A DNA stretch of 64,000 nucleotides from Gnetum montanum (lineage: Eukaryota; Streptophyta; Gnetopsida; Gnetales; Gnetaceae), in the NCBI GenBank assembly GCA_015680685.1, contig MNCI01010115.1, positions 483,065-547,064 of the forward strand. Direction: 5' to 3'. The notes below the pieces were generated by a model that was given only the letters and a program-made list of their open reading frames with translations, made no database searches and was not told the DNA's origin. Position numbers and translations under genes: made by a program. Of the stretch, positions 36,230-47,058 are shown piece after piece (position 1 is the stretch's first letter; the number at the start of each line of letters is the position of its first letter).

Positions 36230-38096
36230 ATGCCTCTCCTACAAGATGATAATAAAGCTACACTTAGTGTGGAAATTCATTGGAGAACCAATGAGCTATA
36301 TGACGATGAAGGTTGGAGTATACAACCTGAAGTGGGAGTTTCCTATAAACATGAACAACAACAACATCATCATAGTAAACGAAAGCCTAACTTACAAGAT
36401 GACAATGAACCCCCGCTGACCACTACAAGCTTAACGCAAATACAAGAGGTTATTCGAATCTCACGTAGGCATCGTAAAGAGAGCCGACTACCTAGGCTCG
36501 ATTTAAACAACTTTCCTACATTTTCAGGAGGCTATGACTTAGATCCGCATCAACATTTACTAGCCTTCTACAATGCCTGCACATGGAATAACATTGATAT
36601 CAGTTGGCAAAAACTGAAGCTCTTTCCTATGACACTTGTTGACCAAGAAAAAGTATTGTATAGATCGTTAAAACCAAATTCAATACGACGCTGGTCAAAA
36701 ATGGTAGAGGTGTTTAACAAAAAATATCAAACCTACGCAAGAGTGTCAGCCTTGAGGAAACAAATCCAAGGATGGAAACAAGTGAAACATGAACCCTTGG
36801 ACATGGCCTTAGAAAGATATTATTCACTGTTAAACAACTGTCCAGGACATGGGTTTTCCGAGGAAAGGCTAATGTACCATATCATTGATGGGCTATGTAA
36901 TGAAACAAGAGAGACCTTAGGAACATATGCCCAAGGTCAACTATACAACCTATGAACCCATCAAATACGAGAGCTTATTAAGTGGGTAGCAAAAGAAGAA
37001 GGAGAATTAGCTACATGGGAGAGTGTTAAAAAACATCAACGGGACCAAAATATTAACTCAACAAAGGTCCATGATCATAACAAGGAGAGATCAACAAATC
37101 TCAAGGTGGAAACATCATCTTTGCCAATATAACAATCATTAGAAGAAGCTAAGGCAAAGATCAACAAGATGATGGAATGGATGAATCAAAAGTGTGGAGA
37201 ATATATCAACATCATTGGAGATAGAGTTTTGACAACCCAAGAGGTAGGACAAAATAGTAGACATTCGGAAAAAAAAGAATGAAGGGAATAAATGCTCAAT
37301 TGCCAATCCTACGTAGGAATGCAACATATGCCTGTACAATCACCCCAAAGGCCAATGCCCAATATTGTTACATCTACATGAACATTGAGGAAACATGTTA
37401 CATCCAGAGTTCGTACAAAGATACTGTGTTCGATCACAGTGGAAAAAATCCGAGTCGTGGGGGAGACCACCCTTAGACTTGAGGCACCCTTCATCTTTTC
37501 CGAATCCAAATAGTTATCATGTTCAACACCCTGTTTCTTCAACTGGGCCAACATACTCTATCTCACCACAATACCATTCTCCACAATACTATCAACCCAT
37601 ACTTCCAACACAACCACCACCTTATGCATCTTATACTCCTCCTAACTTTCAACATTCTCATCATTTTCCTCCTTCCACAATGCCACCAACTGTTCCTAAG
37701 GTGTTTGTACCACTGCAACCCACAAACAACACTTGTGCTACTACTACTAACAGCAGTGAGCAACCTCAACAACATCAAAGGTGTCCTTTCTTTACACATG
37801 GTCGTAGGAAGGGACCACATAATTCTAAGGCCACTGCATCTTCCAACCCAGCACAAGTCCAACAATGTGGTGCACCCTTACCTTCGAACCCAACGCCTCA
37901 TGTAACTTCATTAGGGCCACCAACTTACACTCCAACAACCATAAGGCCCAATGAGCACAACCATGGGAGGCATCAGCCTAATCCTTGCATACCATCTAAC
38001 GGTCCTAAACATCATAGTGGGTCAACTCGTTATTCAGGAACTACATCGTATAAAGTGCCCCACTATGCTTCTTATAATCAAGTGTGTGAACCCTGA
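36230..38096 (+). pseudogene. gag of the 8.55-kb element
   Basis: The open frame 36,230-36,955 (241 codons) is the best preserved Gag in the window. After a variable N-terminus (residues 1-85) comes the capsid-like core: 'RLDLNNFPTFSGG' (89-101), 'WQKLKLFPMTL' (126-136), 'LYRSLKPNSIRRW' (143-155), 'LRKQIQGWKQ' (175-184) and 'LLNNCPGHGF' (200-209). This is the retrotransposon gag pattern. The stop after codon 241 is TGA where the related element at 48,741 has an Arg codon, so coding originally ran on. Charged, then Pro/Gln/His-rich sequence follows to 38,096 in a shifted frame. No protease follows. Confidence 0.85.
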
Positions 38097-39600
38097 GGGG
38101 ATAAGTATAGACCGGTCCCAATACTTCCAATATGCAAGGATCCTTATTTTCCATTTATTAATCCTTGCCATACTCAACCGTTTAGTTATGGGGGACATCC
38201 CTCATTTCAATGAGAAGTAGCATTAATAAATATTTTTAATTCTCTTTAATTTTACAACTTTTTTGTTTTTCAGTTTTTTGTTTTCCAACTTTTTGTTTTA
38301 TCTTTTTGTGTGTTTGTATTTTCATGTTTATGTAAGTAATCTCATCTACAAATAAAACACCCATGTGGATCATTGGTTGAGATGTGTTTTATGTTATTAA
38401 TTCATGAGTGATCAATTATTTGAAATAGTGAGCCCACTACATCCACTCATCCACTCTATAAATAAAGAGGTTCTATTCGAGGGTACAGTGATATTCTTGA
38501 AATTTCTAAAACTTAAAATTAATTTTGTGTTATTGTACCCAGAATGAAGAAGGAATGACCAAGAGGGAATGATTAGGGTGTGATATCAAGGGGACTTGTG
38601 TATTCTCTTTGGTGACATCTATGGGAGTTATCATGCAATATGGTTGTACTAAGATCCTTGTAGATGTAATGAAAAATGGGAGTAAGAGTAATCAAAAGCA
38701 CACTCGAAAATCAAACACTATTCTAGGGGGTCCCACTGGAAAGACATGTACCCATGCCTGAAGGTTGGCGGCTTCTCTGGATTTAGTAAAGTGAAAAAAC
38801 AAAAGAAAGAAGAGAGAGAAAAGGAAAGAAAAAGGAAGTGCCATAGAACAAAAATGACTCCTCCCTTGTACTAAATGCCAAGTGATCATACGCCTTGCTG
38901 TTATGGTACTCTCATAGTTGCTCATCATGGAATGAAACAATGCGATGTCACTGATTAGAAGGATGGACTTGGTCTTGATCTTGGAATGATGGGTTCATGA
39001 CACCTTAATCATGCTTTTCACGCAGGATTCATTGTGCCCTGGGTCAGTCACCTCATGTCTTGATCTCTACGATCCCTTTCTACACTTCGCCTCATCTCAT
39101 TGTTCATGTAATTGTAGCTCGTGTCCCATGTAATATAGAATTTTCATCTCATTTCGATGATATTTATATGTGTGTGTTTTGTGGAGTTAGTGAAGATTAC
39201 ATTTAACCCTTCTAGTGCCCATGGACACTTTAAGTGTGATTACACAAGCGCATAATAGGTTGAAACCTACTTTGGGGAGGACCCACTTGTGCAATTTTGT
39301 TGTAATCTTCATTAATTCTCTAGCGAGAACACATAATTTCTTACCCTCAACTTAATTTTCATAAGTTTCTTTCCCATTTATTAACCCTCAAAACTTTAAT
39401 GTTCCAATGTACCATTACATTCCCTTTTCTTCATAACCACCAAATTTTTAATTGTTATATTCACATCATTATCATTCAAGTGCCTCTCGAATTCATGTAA
39501 TTACCCTTGCATATATCAATCTTTGTCAATGTCCTCATTTTACACTAATAATTTCAAGAAAAATCATTAAAAATTAGGTCTTTTTTAGGTGTCTCACCTT
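38097..39600 (+). other. Non-coding spacer of the 8.55-kb element
   Basis: There is no recognised protein motif. The first part is a T-rich stretch of repeated TTTTTGTTTT-like words (38,240-38,330). Segments such as the one around 38,560-38,600 and 39,200-39,300 recur in the copy at 62,700-63,779 and, more weakly, in the element at 52,738-54,913. The spacer is therefore an inherited part of the element and not a later insertion. Confidence 0.7.
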
Positions 39601-39611
39601 AGTTGGGAAAA

Positions 39612-39698
39612 GATATCGCATACGCGATATCGCATCCCACGTGATATCGCGTACGCAATGTACCATATACGATATCGCATCCTATTTCCCTATAAATA
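39612..39698 (+). promoter_or_regulatory. Internal LTR-like promoter upstream of ORF2
   Basis: Four GATATC palindromes (CGATATCGC, TGATATCGC and similar) lie in 85 bp and end shortly before TATAAATA (39,691-39,698). This is the same module that precedes the TATA box in the LTRs, but here it is 3.5 kb inside the element and 470 bp upstream of the ORF2 start. The minus-strand copy has the same arrangement (62,548-62,600). A leader beginning ACACTTAGC is shared by both copies. Confidence 0.7.
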
Positions 39699-40154
39699 GG
39701 AACCCCTACCGCAACACTTAGCTTCATTTGGCATTTTCGTGGGGGGAATTTTTGAATTTTTTCTCTACGACTTGCGATTGTTTGACCCTTGCTTTTTCAC
39801 CCCTATCTCGCACGCTGGTACTCCGATTTTAATTCCGTTTGAACCTGCTTGAACCCGGAGTGTTCAGTCTAGTCGTGGGGGAAGGACACTTGCCGAAAAG
39901 CGCCTAACTTTTTTGAAATTTGTCATTGCCCAAAGGACATCAATTAGGATAATTAATACTAACACCTAGAAAAATTGTGCCAAAAATCATATGACCTTAA
40001 GTATACCGGGATATTAAAATGAAAATCCACCAAAGTTAAAGGACCCATTATCATAATTTTCAGGCACGATCACACAATAACATAAGATCTTCAATTAAAG
40101 GCATGTAGTAAGGTATAACTTGAATTTGAAAACAACCTTACTAATGTTGGCCCG

Positions 40155-40165
40155 TGTGATTGCAG
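40155..40165 (+). promoter_or_regulatory. Splice-acceptor-like site before ORF2
   Basis: The sequence TGTGATTGCAG immediately precedes the ORF2 ATG. TTACTAAT, resembling a plant branch-point sequence, lies about 20 bp upstream. The same arrangement is conserved at 62,075-62,110 (minus strand), and a TGTGTGCAG-ATG junction occurs near 54,553. I could not identify a donor site. Confidence 0.45.
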
Positions 40166-42785
40166 ATGGCCCCAAAATGTTCACAGCAGAAGAGTCCTAC
40201 CCAAGGTGGAGCGAAACAACCTAGGAGAGGTAGAAGGCAAGGCCCTTCTGGACAACATAACGAATAGGAGGTGCACTCATTCAGTATCCATCAAGAAGAA
40301 CCTCCTACTAGACGATCCGGGTAGGCGGAAGGAGGAGCTGCTACGCCTGAACTGGGACAACAACTCACGTTGCCCCCAGAATGTGTTTAGGCTATTCATA
40401 CGAAGTCCATAATTGCTTCGGTGATTGTGGAACTTAACTTCAAATATTTTACAGAGTTCGCTCCTGAGGCTATTAGGGATCACCTCAAAGGGTCTCCCTT
40501 ATGGTCTGTCCTCTCTGAAAAAGATGCCTGGTACTTAGGAGAAACGTACCTATTCTAGCACAATAAGGAGCAAGGCACCACAGTCAACATCGGTGGTGTG
40601 ANGAGTTTATTTCAAAATCAGAACCTATCACCTCTTCCCAACAAAAGGGTTGAAAAGAATATCAACGTATGTGGTAAGAGGATGTGTAGTGTTGATGGGA
40701 AAGGTTAACGCTAACCTCTCCCATCTATATTTGACGGAGATCCTAAGGCGATTCGAAGAACGGAAGTCAGGGAAAATGTCACTCCCTTTTCCCTGCCTTA
40801 TCAGAAAACTGTGCCCACAGGTTCGTATTCGGGGATATACAAATGACATCCTCTGAAAGGCCCAAAATTCTTCTAATGCTAAATTATTAAAGGCGCCAGC
40901 TCCAAGAAAGAGCACTGGCGAAGAGCTGGGACCAAATGAAGAAGATGAAGAACAGATGGCTGGATCCCCTGCAACTCAACTTGTAGGACCCAGTCAACCT
41001 CCAGCCACAGGTCCCAGCCAACAACAAGAAGCAAGACCTAGCATAGGCCAGGATCAGTTGCCTCCACAAGACTACAGGCCGTCGATGAGCTATCTTAGGG
41101 CCATCGCTGAGATGGTTAGTTGGGGAAGTCATGATGACGCAAATCTCTTCCATGTCATTGATGATGCCAACCAACCTACGATTTTAGTAGATTGCACACG
41201 GGGTGAGTTATCAATGCAAATAGAAGATGGGAAAGAAGAAGGTCACAACAGATCTCTGGACACGTGGCATCTTTTCAAATTCAGTTAGAGATTGGTGAAG
41301 GGGTCACTGTGGTGATCATGTAACACCAGGATGTCACAGGAGCTGCTGAAGTGGTCGCTGACCACATCAAAGAGTCTTTCAATGTACCTTTTGTGCCATC
41401 GGCAGATCTTTCAGGAGCATAGGATGCTCAAACTATTGCCGAAACCTTAATGACTCCTACGAAACATGATGATGCATTGGACAGATTACTTCAAACAGGA
41501 CAAGTTTTGACATCCCTGTTTGACATCCCCCAGGATGTAACAACAATTCAATCATACCTCATTTCCACAAAGGGGAAGCTGGTCCTATCCGAAGTAAGGG
41601 CAAAGCATGCTAAAGCTGAAGTGCAGAAACTACAAGAGCAGCTCATAGCCTTACAAGCAGCACAACGGGATCCTTTGCGATTGGTTCCCGCAAACCAGCT
41701 AGACAATTTTAGAACAGAGCGACTAACAAAACTAATTGCAGAAAATAAGAAGGTGGCAGAAGAAAAGGAGATGGCCACTTGGGATGCCTCCGTAGCTCAA
41801 GCACAAACTCATGTGCATCTTAAGGCACTCAGGGCCTTACAAGAAGAGAATAAGCAGTTGGTTATAGATAATCTTCAGTTAACTTCTATGGAAAAACAAA
41901 AGAATGTTCTCAATGAACACTTTCATCATCTACGAGAACAATTCATTTGGGTTAACGAGATGTAAGCCATTTAGCCAGAGAAAATCGAACCCTCTCAATT
42001 GAGGAGGTATGTGCTATTCGACAAAAATCAGCCATCGAAATTAGCACGTGGCAGAATGAGGCTAAACGACATGAGAAGCTGAAGGAGCATTTCCGTGATC
42101 AGGTGGGGATGTATAAACAAATTCTGGAGAAGGATATCCATATGGCCAAAGCTCAAATCAACAACATCAATGCCCAACACACTGATTGGGGGGCCATATA
42201 GGACACTTATGCCTACGCCCACCAAGTGGAAATTAAGAACCAGGACCTGCAGATCCAAGACTTGACTGAATACATGGAGTTGGCAAACCTTTGATATGCC
42301 AACCTGGCCATGTTAATAGTAGGACGCCTGAGGTTAGAGCTTGAGCAGCAGGTGGCTTCCACCCATATCAAATATGAAGCAGAATTTGCAGAGCGAAAGA
42401 AGTTGGCTGAAAAACTAGATGTCGTAAATTCTGAACTTGCGGTGGTAAAAGAAAGCTACCAAGGACAGAAAGATGTGGCAACTGACTTAGCTCGATGGCT
42501 AACAGAACTTCATGAATACAGAGACAAAGATAGAGCCTATGAAGAGGAATGACAAGTGTTCGCGGCATGGTACATCAAAGCTAATCAGACGTTTCTGCAA
42601 CTACCCTGTCCGTGGGAAGTGCCAACTCATCAAACATCGGAGCATCAGCATGGACAGCACAAGACCCTCAGACTAAAGAGGAGAAGCTCCAGGCTATTCT
42701 TCAGTGTCTTCAACCTTCAAATCTTGGAGCATGTGACAAAGGGAAAGCACCCATGGAGGAACCATCGCCACCAGGAACTACATGA
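40166..42785 (+). pseudogene. ORF2: coiled-coil protein in env position
   Basis: A start at 40,166 opens a basic, Gln-rich N-terminus. A conserved domain follows with 'VIVELNF', 'AIRDHLKGSPLW' and 'YLGETY', then (in the other copy) 'VTVDFSAQAISEVLNLL', resembling domains annotated as putative plant transposon proteins. Downstream are 'KGLKRISTYVVRGC', 'LPFPCLIRKLC', a Pro/Gln-rich hinge, and long heptad-rich coiled coils (41,450-41,965 and 42,310-42,552). The last conserved stretch is near 42,556-42,785. Stops at 40,265, 40,388 and 42,550 are shared with the other copy. The N at 40,602 hides about 195 missing bases. It lies between the spacer and the 3' LTR, where Athila elements carry an env-like ORF. 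I do not know its function. Confidence 0.7.
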
Positions 42786-42956
42786 GTTCCACATTTTTGT
42801 AGTTATAGAATTTTTTCTCTGTGTTGTGTCTTCCCACACTATGGCATTAGTCCATTTCCTTTTCCAGTTAATAATCTCATACCTATCCACTGTGTAATCA
42901 TTGAAGCTTGTTCTCCTTATAACTCGAGGACGAATTTTTATTCAATCGTGGGGGTA

Positions 42957-43714
42957 TGATGAGACACGGTTCGCACAGGCCGCGATATTGCATACATGAT
43001 ATCGCATCTTCCCCTATGATATCACATACGTGATATCACAATTTGCTACCATATCTATAAATAAGATGCGACTCTCCCTTGTTCAGGATCCCAGTTTTAG
43101 AGTAGCGAAGCTCTAGCAGTTTGATCCCTCCAGAGTTAGATTTTTTTCCCCTATCTGCCCGTAGTGTGGTGAATGTAATTATACGGTGTCTTTATTTGAG
43201 TGTGTCGTACTTGGACACACACATGACTGGCAATAAATATCGATATTACTTCATCATTGTAGCATTCACTTGGTTTATTTATTTGTTATTTATTTAATGT
43301 TATTTATTGCTTTTGTAGCGCNGTAATCCCAGTGGCGTACCTAGGAGCTATGCTTGGTAGTCCCAGTGGTAGTCATGCATGAAGTCCAAGATGTGTACAG
43401 TTGATCAAGGAATCAGTTGCTCATCGCACTTAGGCTAGATTAGATTTTCTTTACCCTTTTCCTCTTAGCTTAGATTAGTTAAAATTATTTTCCACTACCT
43501 TCAGGAGTAGCATAGATTAGGACACATCATACACCTCATCTAGACTAAACCATACGTGACATATGAAAAACTAGTCTAGGTGGGAAGATAGCGAACTGCG
43601 ACCTAAGGCTAACTATCTAGGTGCCACAACTAGTCCATCTATGGAGTTCGATCGGATTGCACGTGCGACGCTCGTTTCGTATGGTTGAGTGTAGGGGTAC
43701 CTCGCCACTCATCA
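42957..43714 (+). mobile_element. 3' LTR of the 8.55-kb element
   Basis: Preceded by GTGGGGGTA, a short polypurine tract. The LTR starts TGATGAG and ends CTCATCA at 43,714. It matches the 5' LTR but is 178 bp shorter, mainly because sequence is missing at the N at 43,322. Its GATATC array has four or more units against three in the 5' LTR. TATAAATA lies at 43,056-43,063. Confidence 0.9.
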
Positions 43715-43719
43715 TACTT

Positions 43720-44012
43720 GATAGACTACAACTTCCTATACATGCATGTTGCACTCTATTAGAGTTTACAAAAAATTGAGATTTTATCATCAAGTGACAA
43801 ACTATGGCAAACTGTGACTCATAGTTGCTTACAATTTTTGATTGTAGTCTTCTATGACTTGCAGTGGCCTCATAATTTCATATCTAACCATGCAAAACAT
43901 CTCAAATAAAAGTTTCAAACACTCTTATACATATCCTATGACTTCTAAAGATATTGAGAAAATAGAATACATCCAACAGGTGGGTTGCTATTCTCATCAA
44001 TGTTCATTTTCA
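43720..44012 (-). mobile_element. E3 5' LTR, outer part
   Basis: Sequence resumes its match to the E3 3' LTR (26,230-26,592) directly after the right TACTT. Shared landmarks include the 'CTATGACTTG' passage and 'AATAAAAGTTT'. The match ends around 43,999-44,012. TGCAT at 44,013-44,017 may be the target duplication partner of 25,765-25,769. Confidence 0.65.
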
Positions 44013-44194
44013 TGCATATTAATAAAAGTATTTCAAGTTAAAGTCCTTAACAATTAGTTTGCATTTAGATGTAGTTATCGTTGTAATTTTATGAATTAAG
44101 TTGCATGAGATTTACTATAGCAAATTGACATTGAAATTAATAGCAAAACTCAAACCTATAAAATAAGGTAGATGTAGCCTACTAGAAAAGAATG

Positions 44195-44305
44195 TCTCAT
44201 TGCAAGGCTACTCCAATACTACCACATGTATTAGTAGGGTAGGAATTAAATCTATAGCCTTCAAACTATGAGATAAGTGTCTTGACTACTACACTACACC
44301 CATGG
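44195..44305 (-). repeat. Possible tRNA-derived SINE-like sequence
   Basis: On the minus strand a passage resembling tRNA promoter boxes is seen: GTAGTAGTCAAGACAC near an A-box position and AGATTTAATTCC near a B-box position (consensus GGTTCRANNCC). It may be a decayed SINE related to the three copies nearby. No target duplication was found. Confidence 0.35.
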
Positions 44306-46539
44306 ATACTTTATAGATATGTTTTAGATTGATAGTAAATTTGTTTAATTTTATTTTTAATGTGAATGTTGCATATAAGTAAATAACTAAGAATGATATT
44401 ATTCATAATAAATTTAATACTTTCTAAAGGATGTAAATATAACTATAATTTTAGATTAAAAAATTGAGATATTTGGAATGTTCCAACTTTTTAAAAGTTC
44501 AAATTCTTTTAGGCTGCCTGATACATCAATGTATTCATACAAGTACTCATCTTTAACTTGAAACATGTAGGTTAATTGTTGAGCATAGCTACTTGAAAAG
44601 TGTATGCTTTTGCTCATCTACCAACCCTCCCAAGATGAGCATTAGGCTCTAGTTGATGATCTTTGTATTCCTCTTTAGCATATGCGGATTATTTCTTCTT
44701 GATGTCCTCATTATGGAAATGAAGACTCATTGTTACATATTTTTATAAGTGTTTAGTTGCATAACATGCTTGGAAACAGACATAAAAAATTTGAATAACT
44801 TTCAATAAAAAATTAATGATATCATTCTTAATAATCGATTAGTCTACTTTGTCTAGTATTTTTCTCTATATTTAGAAGGTGTTTGCCTAGTTGTAAGCCT
44901 CTTGATTTGAAATCTTGAAATCATGGGTTCAACTCTAGTGGGTAATGCTAAGTTAAAAAGTTCTAATTGCAGTCTACCTATATTATATTATTTAGGTGTT
45001 CTAACACCCTCCACCCCATCTCCAAAAGCTTGTTCTCTAGAACATAATTATGATCATCCTTTAGGAGTTAAATATGAAATTCTTAAAAATGTTGTTTTTT
45101 AGGTGTAAAGCATAAAAACTTTCAGTGAATGCTAAATAATTGGTTCATTTTTGCAATATTAAATCCACTTATTACCTTTTGTTACAATTTGTTTTTAGCC
45201 TACGATTATTGTGTTTACATTTCTTTAGAGAGAGTACTCTTATTCTTTTCTTACAAGGAAACATTTAGTACAAGTGGAAATTTGCAAGGGTGATTTTGAA
45301 GAAGGATAAGTCCTAATACTTTTCGCATCCCAAAGGCAAGGTTTTTCAATATTGGTTGTAAGGTTAAAAACCTAAAACAATATCTCTAATGCTATTGGGC
45401 CTTTTCTTTGGATACTTCTTTTTATGTTGATAATCTCATATACTCTGAATTATTTTTAATTACTATTGCTTAATTTTTTTGTGGTCCAACACCCTACTCC
45501 CACTTATTCCATGTAATGGAATTGACTTGTAACATAGGCAAAAGATTTGACATGAGTTATAAAGGGTATTCATCTTATTGATTTCATAGTTCCTAAATGT
45601 ATATGTGTGGCATATAGCTATGTAGAATGTGTCTTAGCATTCACCTTAAAATCAAACTTATGATTAGTAAAATCACAAGCTACATTCTCTAACCAAATAA
45701 ATAATGCCAATGCCTGATTGACCATTATTCTTTTATAACATAATAATCAAAACCTTGATTTTGAAGGTGACACCAGCCTGTGGTTTTTCTGTTCCGTCCT
45801 TTCAGCCAATCACCTACTTAAAACATTCTCCTTCAATTATCATATCATTGATCCAACATACCCTTTTCGTACTAAAACAAATATCTACGAGACCGCTTTA
45901 TGAATGCCTCCCGCCTCGTGAGACATCCCGCGTCAATAGTAATAGCTTTCAAATTTGTTAATATCAAGACATGTAAATTTAAAATTAATCGTCATAACTA
46001 AAACAAGTTATTAGCATTCAAGAAATTTAACAATCAAATGAGAAGTCCTTAAGATAAGTTTATAAAAATAAACAATGTACATTATCCAACCATAAGCTTT
46101 TGAAATTACACATGCAATATAAAAATCTCACCGGCAAAATTCCGACCTGTAATTGTGTTAAGCCGATGGTTCACTGGCCAATACAGCCAAGAAACATACA
46201 TGAAAATGTAATAAAAATCCTAGAGAAGGAACGTAATTTGTAGAAAAGATTGTTAGAAGAATTGGTAAAAGCTGTCCAAATTGAATGGATTCGTGCGACG
46301 GAGGACAACGAAGAGAAACTGCCGTCTGCATCCATTCTCCTATGTCATTGTAGAACCCAATTCACGCCTTTTGGATCAACATACACAGAAGATGCCGCTG
46401 GAAGAGATTAGATTACATCCGCCCAGGAGAAATCTGAAAGGAATCCTAAAAGGTAATAAAAACAACAGAAACGGGTGTAGATGGAATCTTCTGATCCAGC
46501 ATTCATGAAATGCCTGTGCTTCAAAACGCCCTGTATTAA
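44306..46539. other. Intergenic region downstream of the ATL gene
   Basis: No gene is recognised apart from a SINE-like copy at 44,880-44,985. Plus-strand frames of 60-75 codons (45,755-45,961 and 46,281-46,508) have no family resemblance. The part nearest 46,540 should hold the 3' UTR of the minus-strand ATL gene, but I found no clear AATAAA on that strand. Confidence 0.5.
44880..44985 (+). repeat. SINE-like element, tRNA-derived
   Basis: It shares with copies at 48,081-48,215 (minus) and 48,380-48,476 (plus) the order GTGTTTGCCTAG..., CTCTTGATTTGAAA, ATGGGTTCAACTCTAGTGGG and a TAATGCTAAGTTA tail region. GGTTCAACTCT resembles the tRNA B box. No host tRNA gene identity can be assigned. Confidence 0.6.
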
Positions 46540-47058
46540 CTACGTGGGTTCTGAGTCACCGGAGATATGGATAGCAACAAAAGATGGGACGGCAGCAGGA
46601 GATTCGGATGTTTCTGCTTGTGCTGGTGGTGCTGAAGCAGCTGCAATGACGGGAGTTCTGCAGACGGGGCATGTCCAATGGCGAGGAAGCCATAAATCTA
46701 TGCATGTTACATGAAAAAAATGGCCGCATCTGGGCAGTCTCCTTGCCAAATCACCATCTGCCATTTCAGACAGACATATCACACACTCACAGTCCTGCTG
46801 CAGCTGGTTAGCATTATTATCTTTGTAAACAGATCTATCCCACACAAATTCTGGAGCAATCTGTGCAACATCAGCGGCTGTAATATTCTTGCGACCCAAC
46901 AACAGGGTTCCTTGTTGGCAGCGATCAACAAAGTAGCAGAACAAGGCGCCCATGATTCCAATGAAGAAAGCAACGCAGGCGAAACAAATTAGCAACGACA
47001 TAGGAATGGTTGATGCTTCCGTACCTGCGTTTACTGCATCTGTGTAAGCAGTGCCCAT
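46540..47058 (-). CDS. ATL-type RING-H2 E3 ubiquitin ligase
   Basis: A 172-residue, uninterrupted protein of the ATL family, membrane-anchored RING-H2 E3 ligases that transfer ubiquitin from an E2 to substrates and often act in defence or stress signalling. A single hydrophobic segment (about residues 18-43) is the membrane anchor. A weak version of the GLD region follows (about 59-74). The RING-H2 domain has C92-x2-C95-x15-C111-x-H113-x2-H116-x2-C119-x10-C130-x2-C133, with the Pro two before C111 and Trp123 that mark the ATL subgroup. All eight zinc ligands are present. The Ala/Pro/Ser-rich tail (134-172) is probably disordered. It has no intron, usual for ATL genes. The start is the first Met and leaves only 17 residues before the anchor. 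It is the only intact host gene in the window. Its substrate is unknown. Confidence 0.9.
   Translation of the reverse strand: MGTAYTDAVNAGTEASTIPMSLLICFACVAFFIGIMGALFCYFVDRCQQGTLLLGRKNITAADVAQIAPEFVWDRSVYKDNNANQLQQDCECVICLSEMADGDLARRLPRCGHFFHVTCIDLWLPRHWTCPVCRTPVIAAASAPPAQAETSESPAAVPSFVAIHISGDSEPT

Larger units (their letters stand above)
35163..43714 (+). mobile_element. Complete 8.55-kb pol-less Athila/Tat-like element
   Basis: The element begins TGATGAG, ends CTCATCA and is flanked by TACTT (35,158-35,162 and 43,715-43,719). It has two LTRs, a tRNA-Asp-type primer site, a gag remnant, a non-coding spacer, an internal LTR-like promoter, a long ORF2 and a polypurine-like GTGGGGGTA just before the 3' LTR. 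No protease, RT, RNase H or integrase motif is visible on either strand, so it could only have moved with enzymes supplied by a relative. The same layout recurs in the truncated copy at 58,234-63,779. It is nested in the 5' LTR of E3 and is thus younger than E3. Confidence 0.9.

Noticed and set aside
37519-37905. 128-codon plus-strand frame and the 100-codon antisense frame at 37,563-37,865
   Set aside because: Both overlap the Pro/Gln-rich gag linker in other frames. The repetitive codons keep several frames open.
40887-41174. 95-codon minus-strand frame and similar frames at 51,267-51,575 and 41,548-41,778
   Set aside because: Antisense shadows of ORF2 and gag coding sequence.
44195-44305. 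A genuine tRNA gene
   Set aside because: No cloverleaf can be drawn. Only promoter-box-like words remain, so at most it is a SINE relic.
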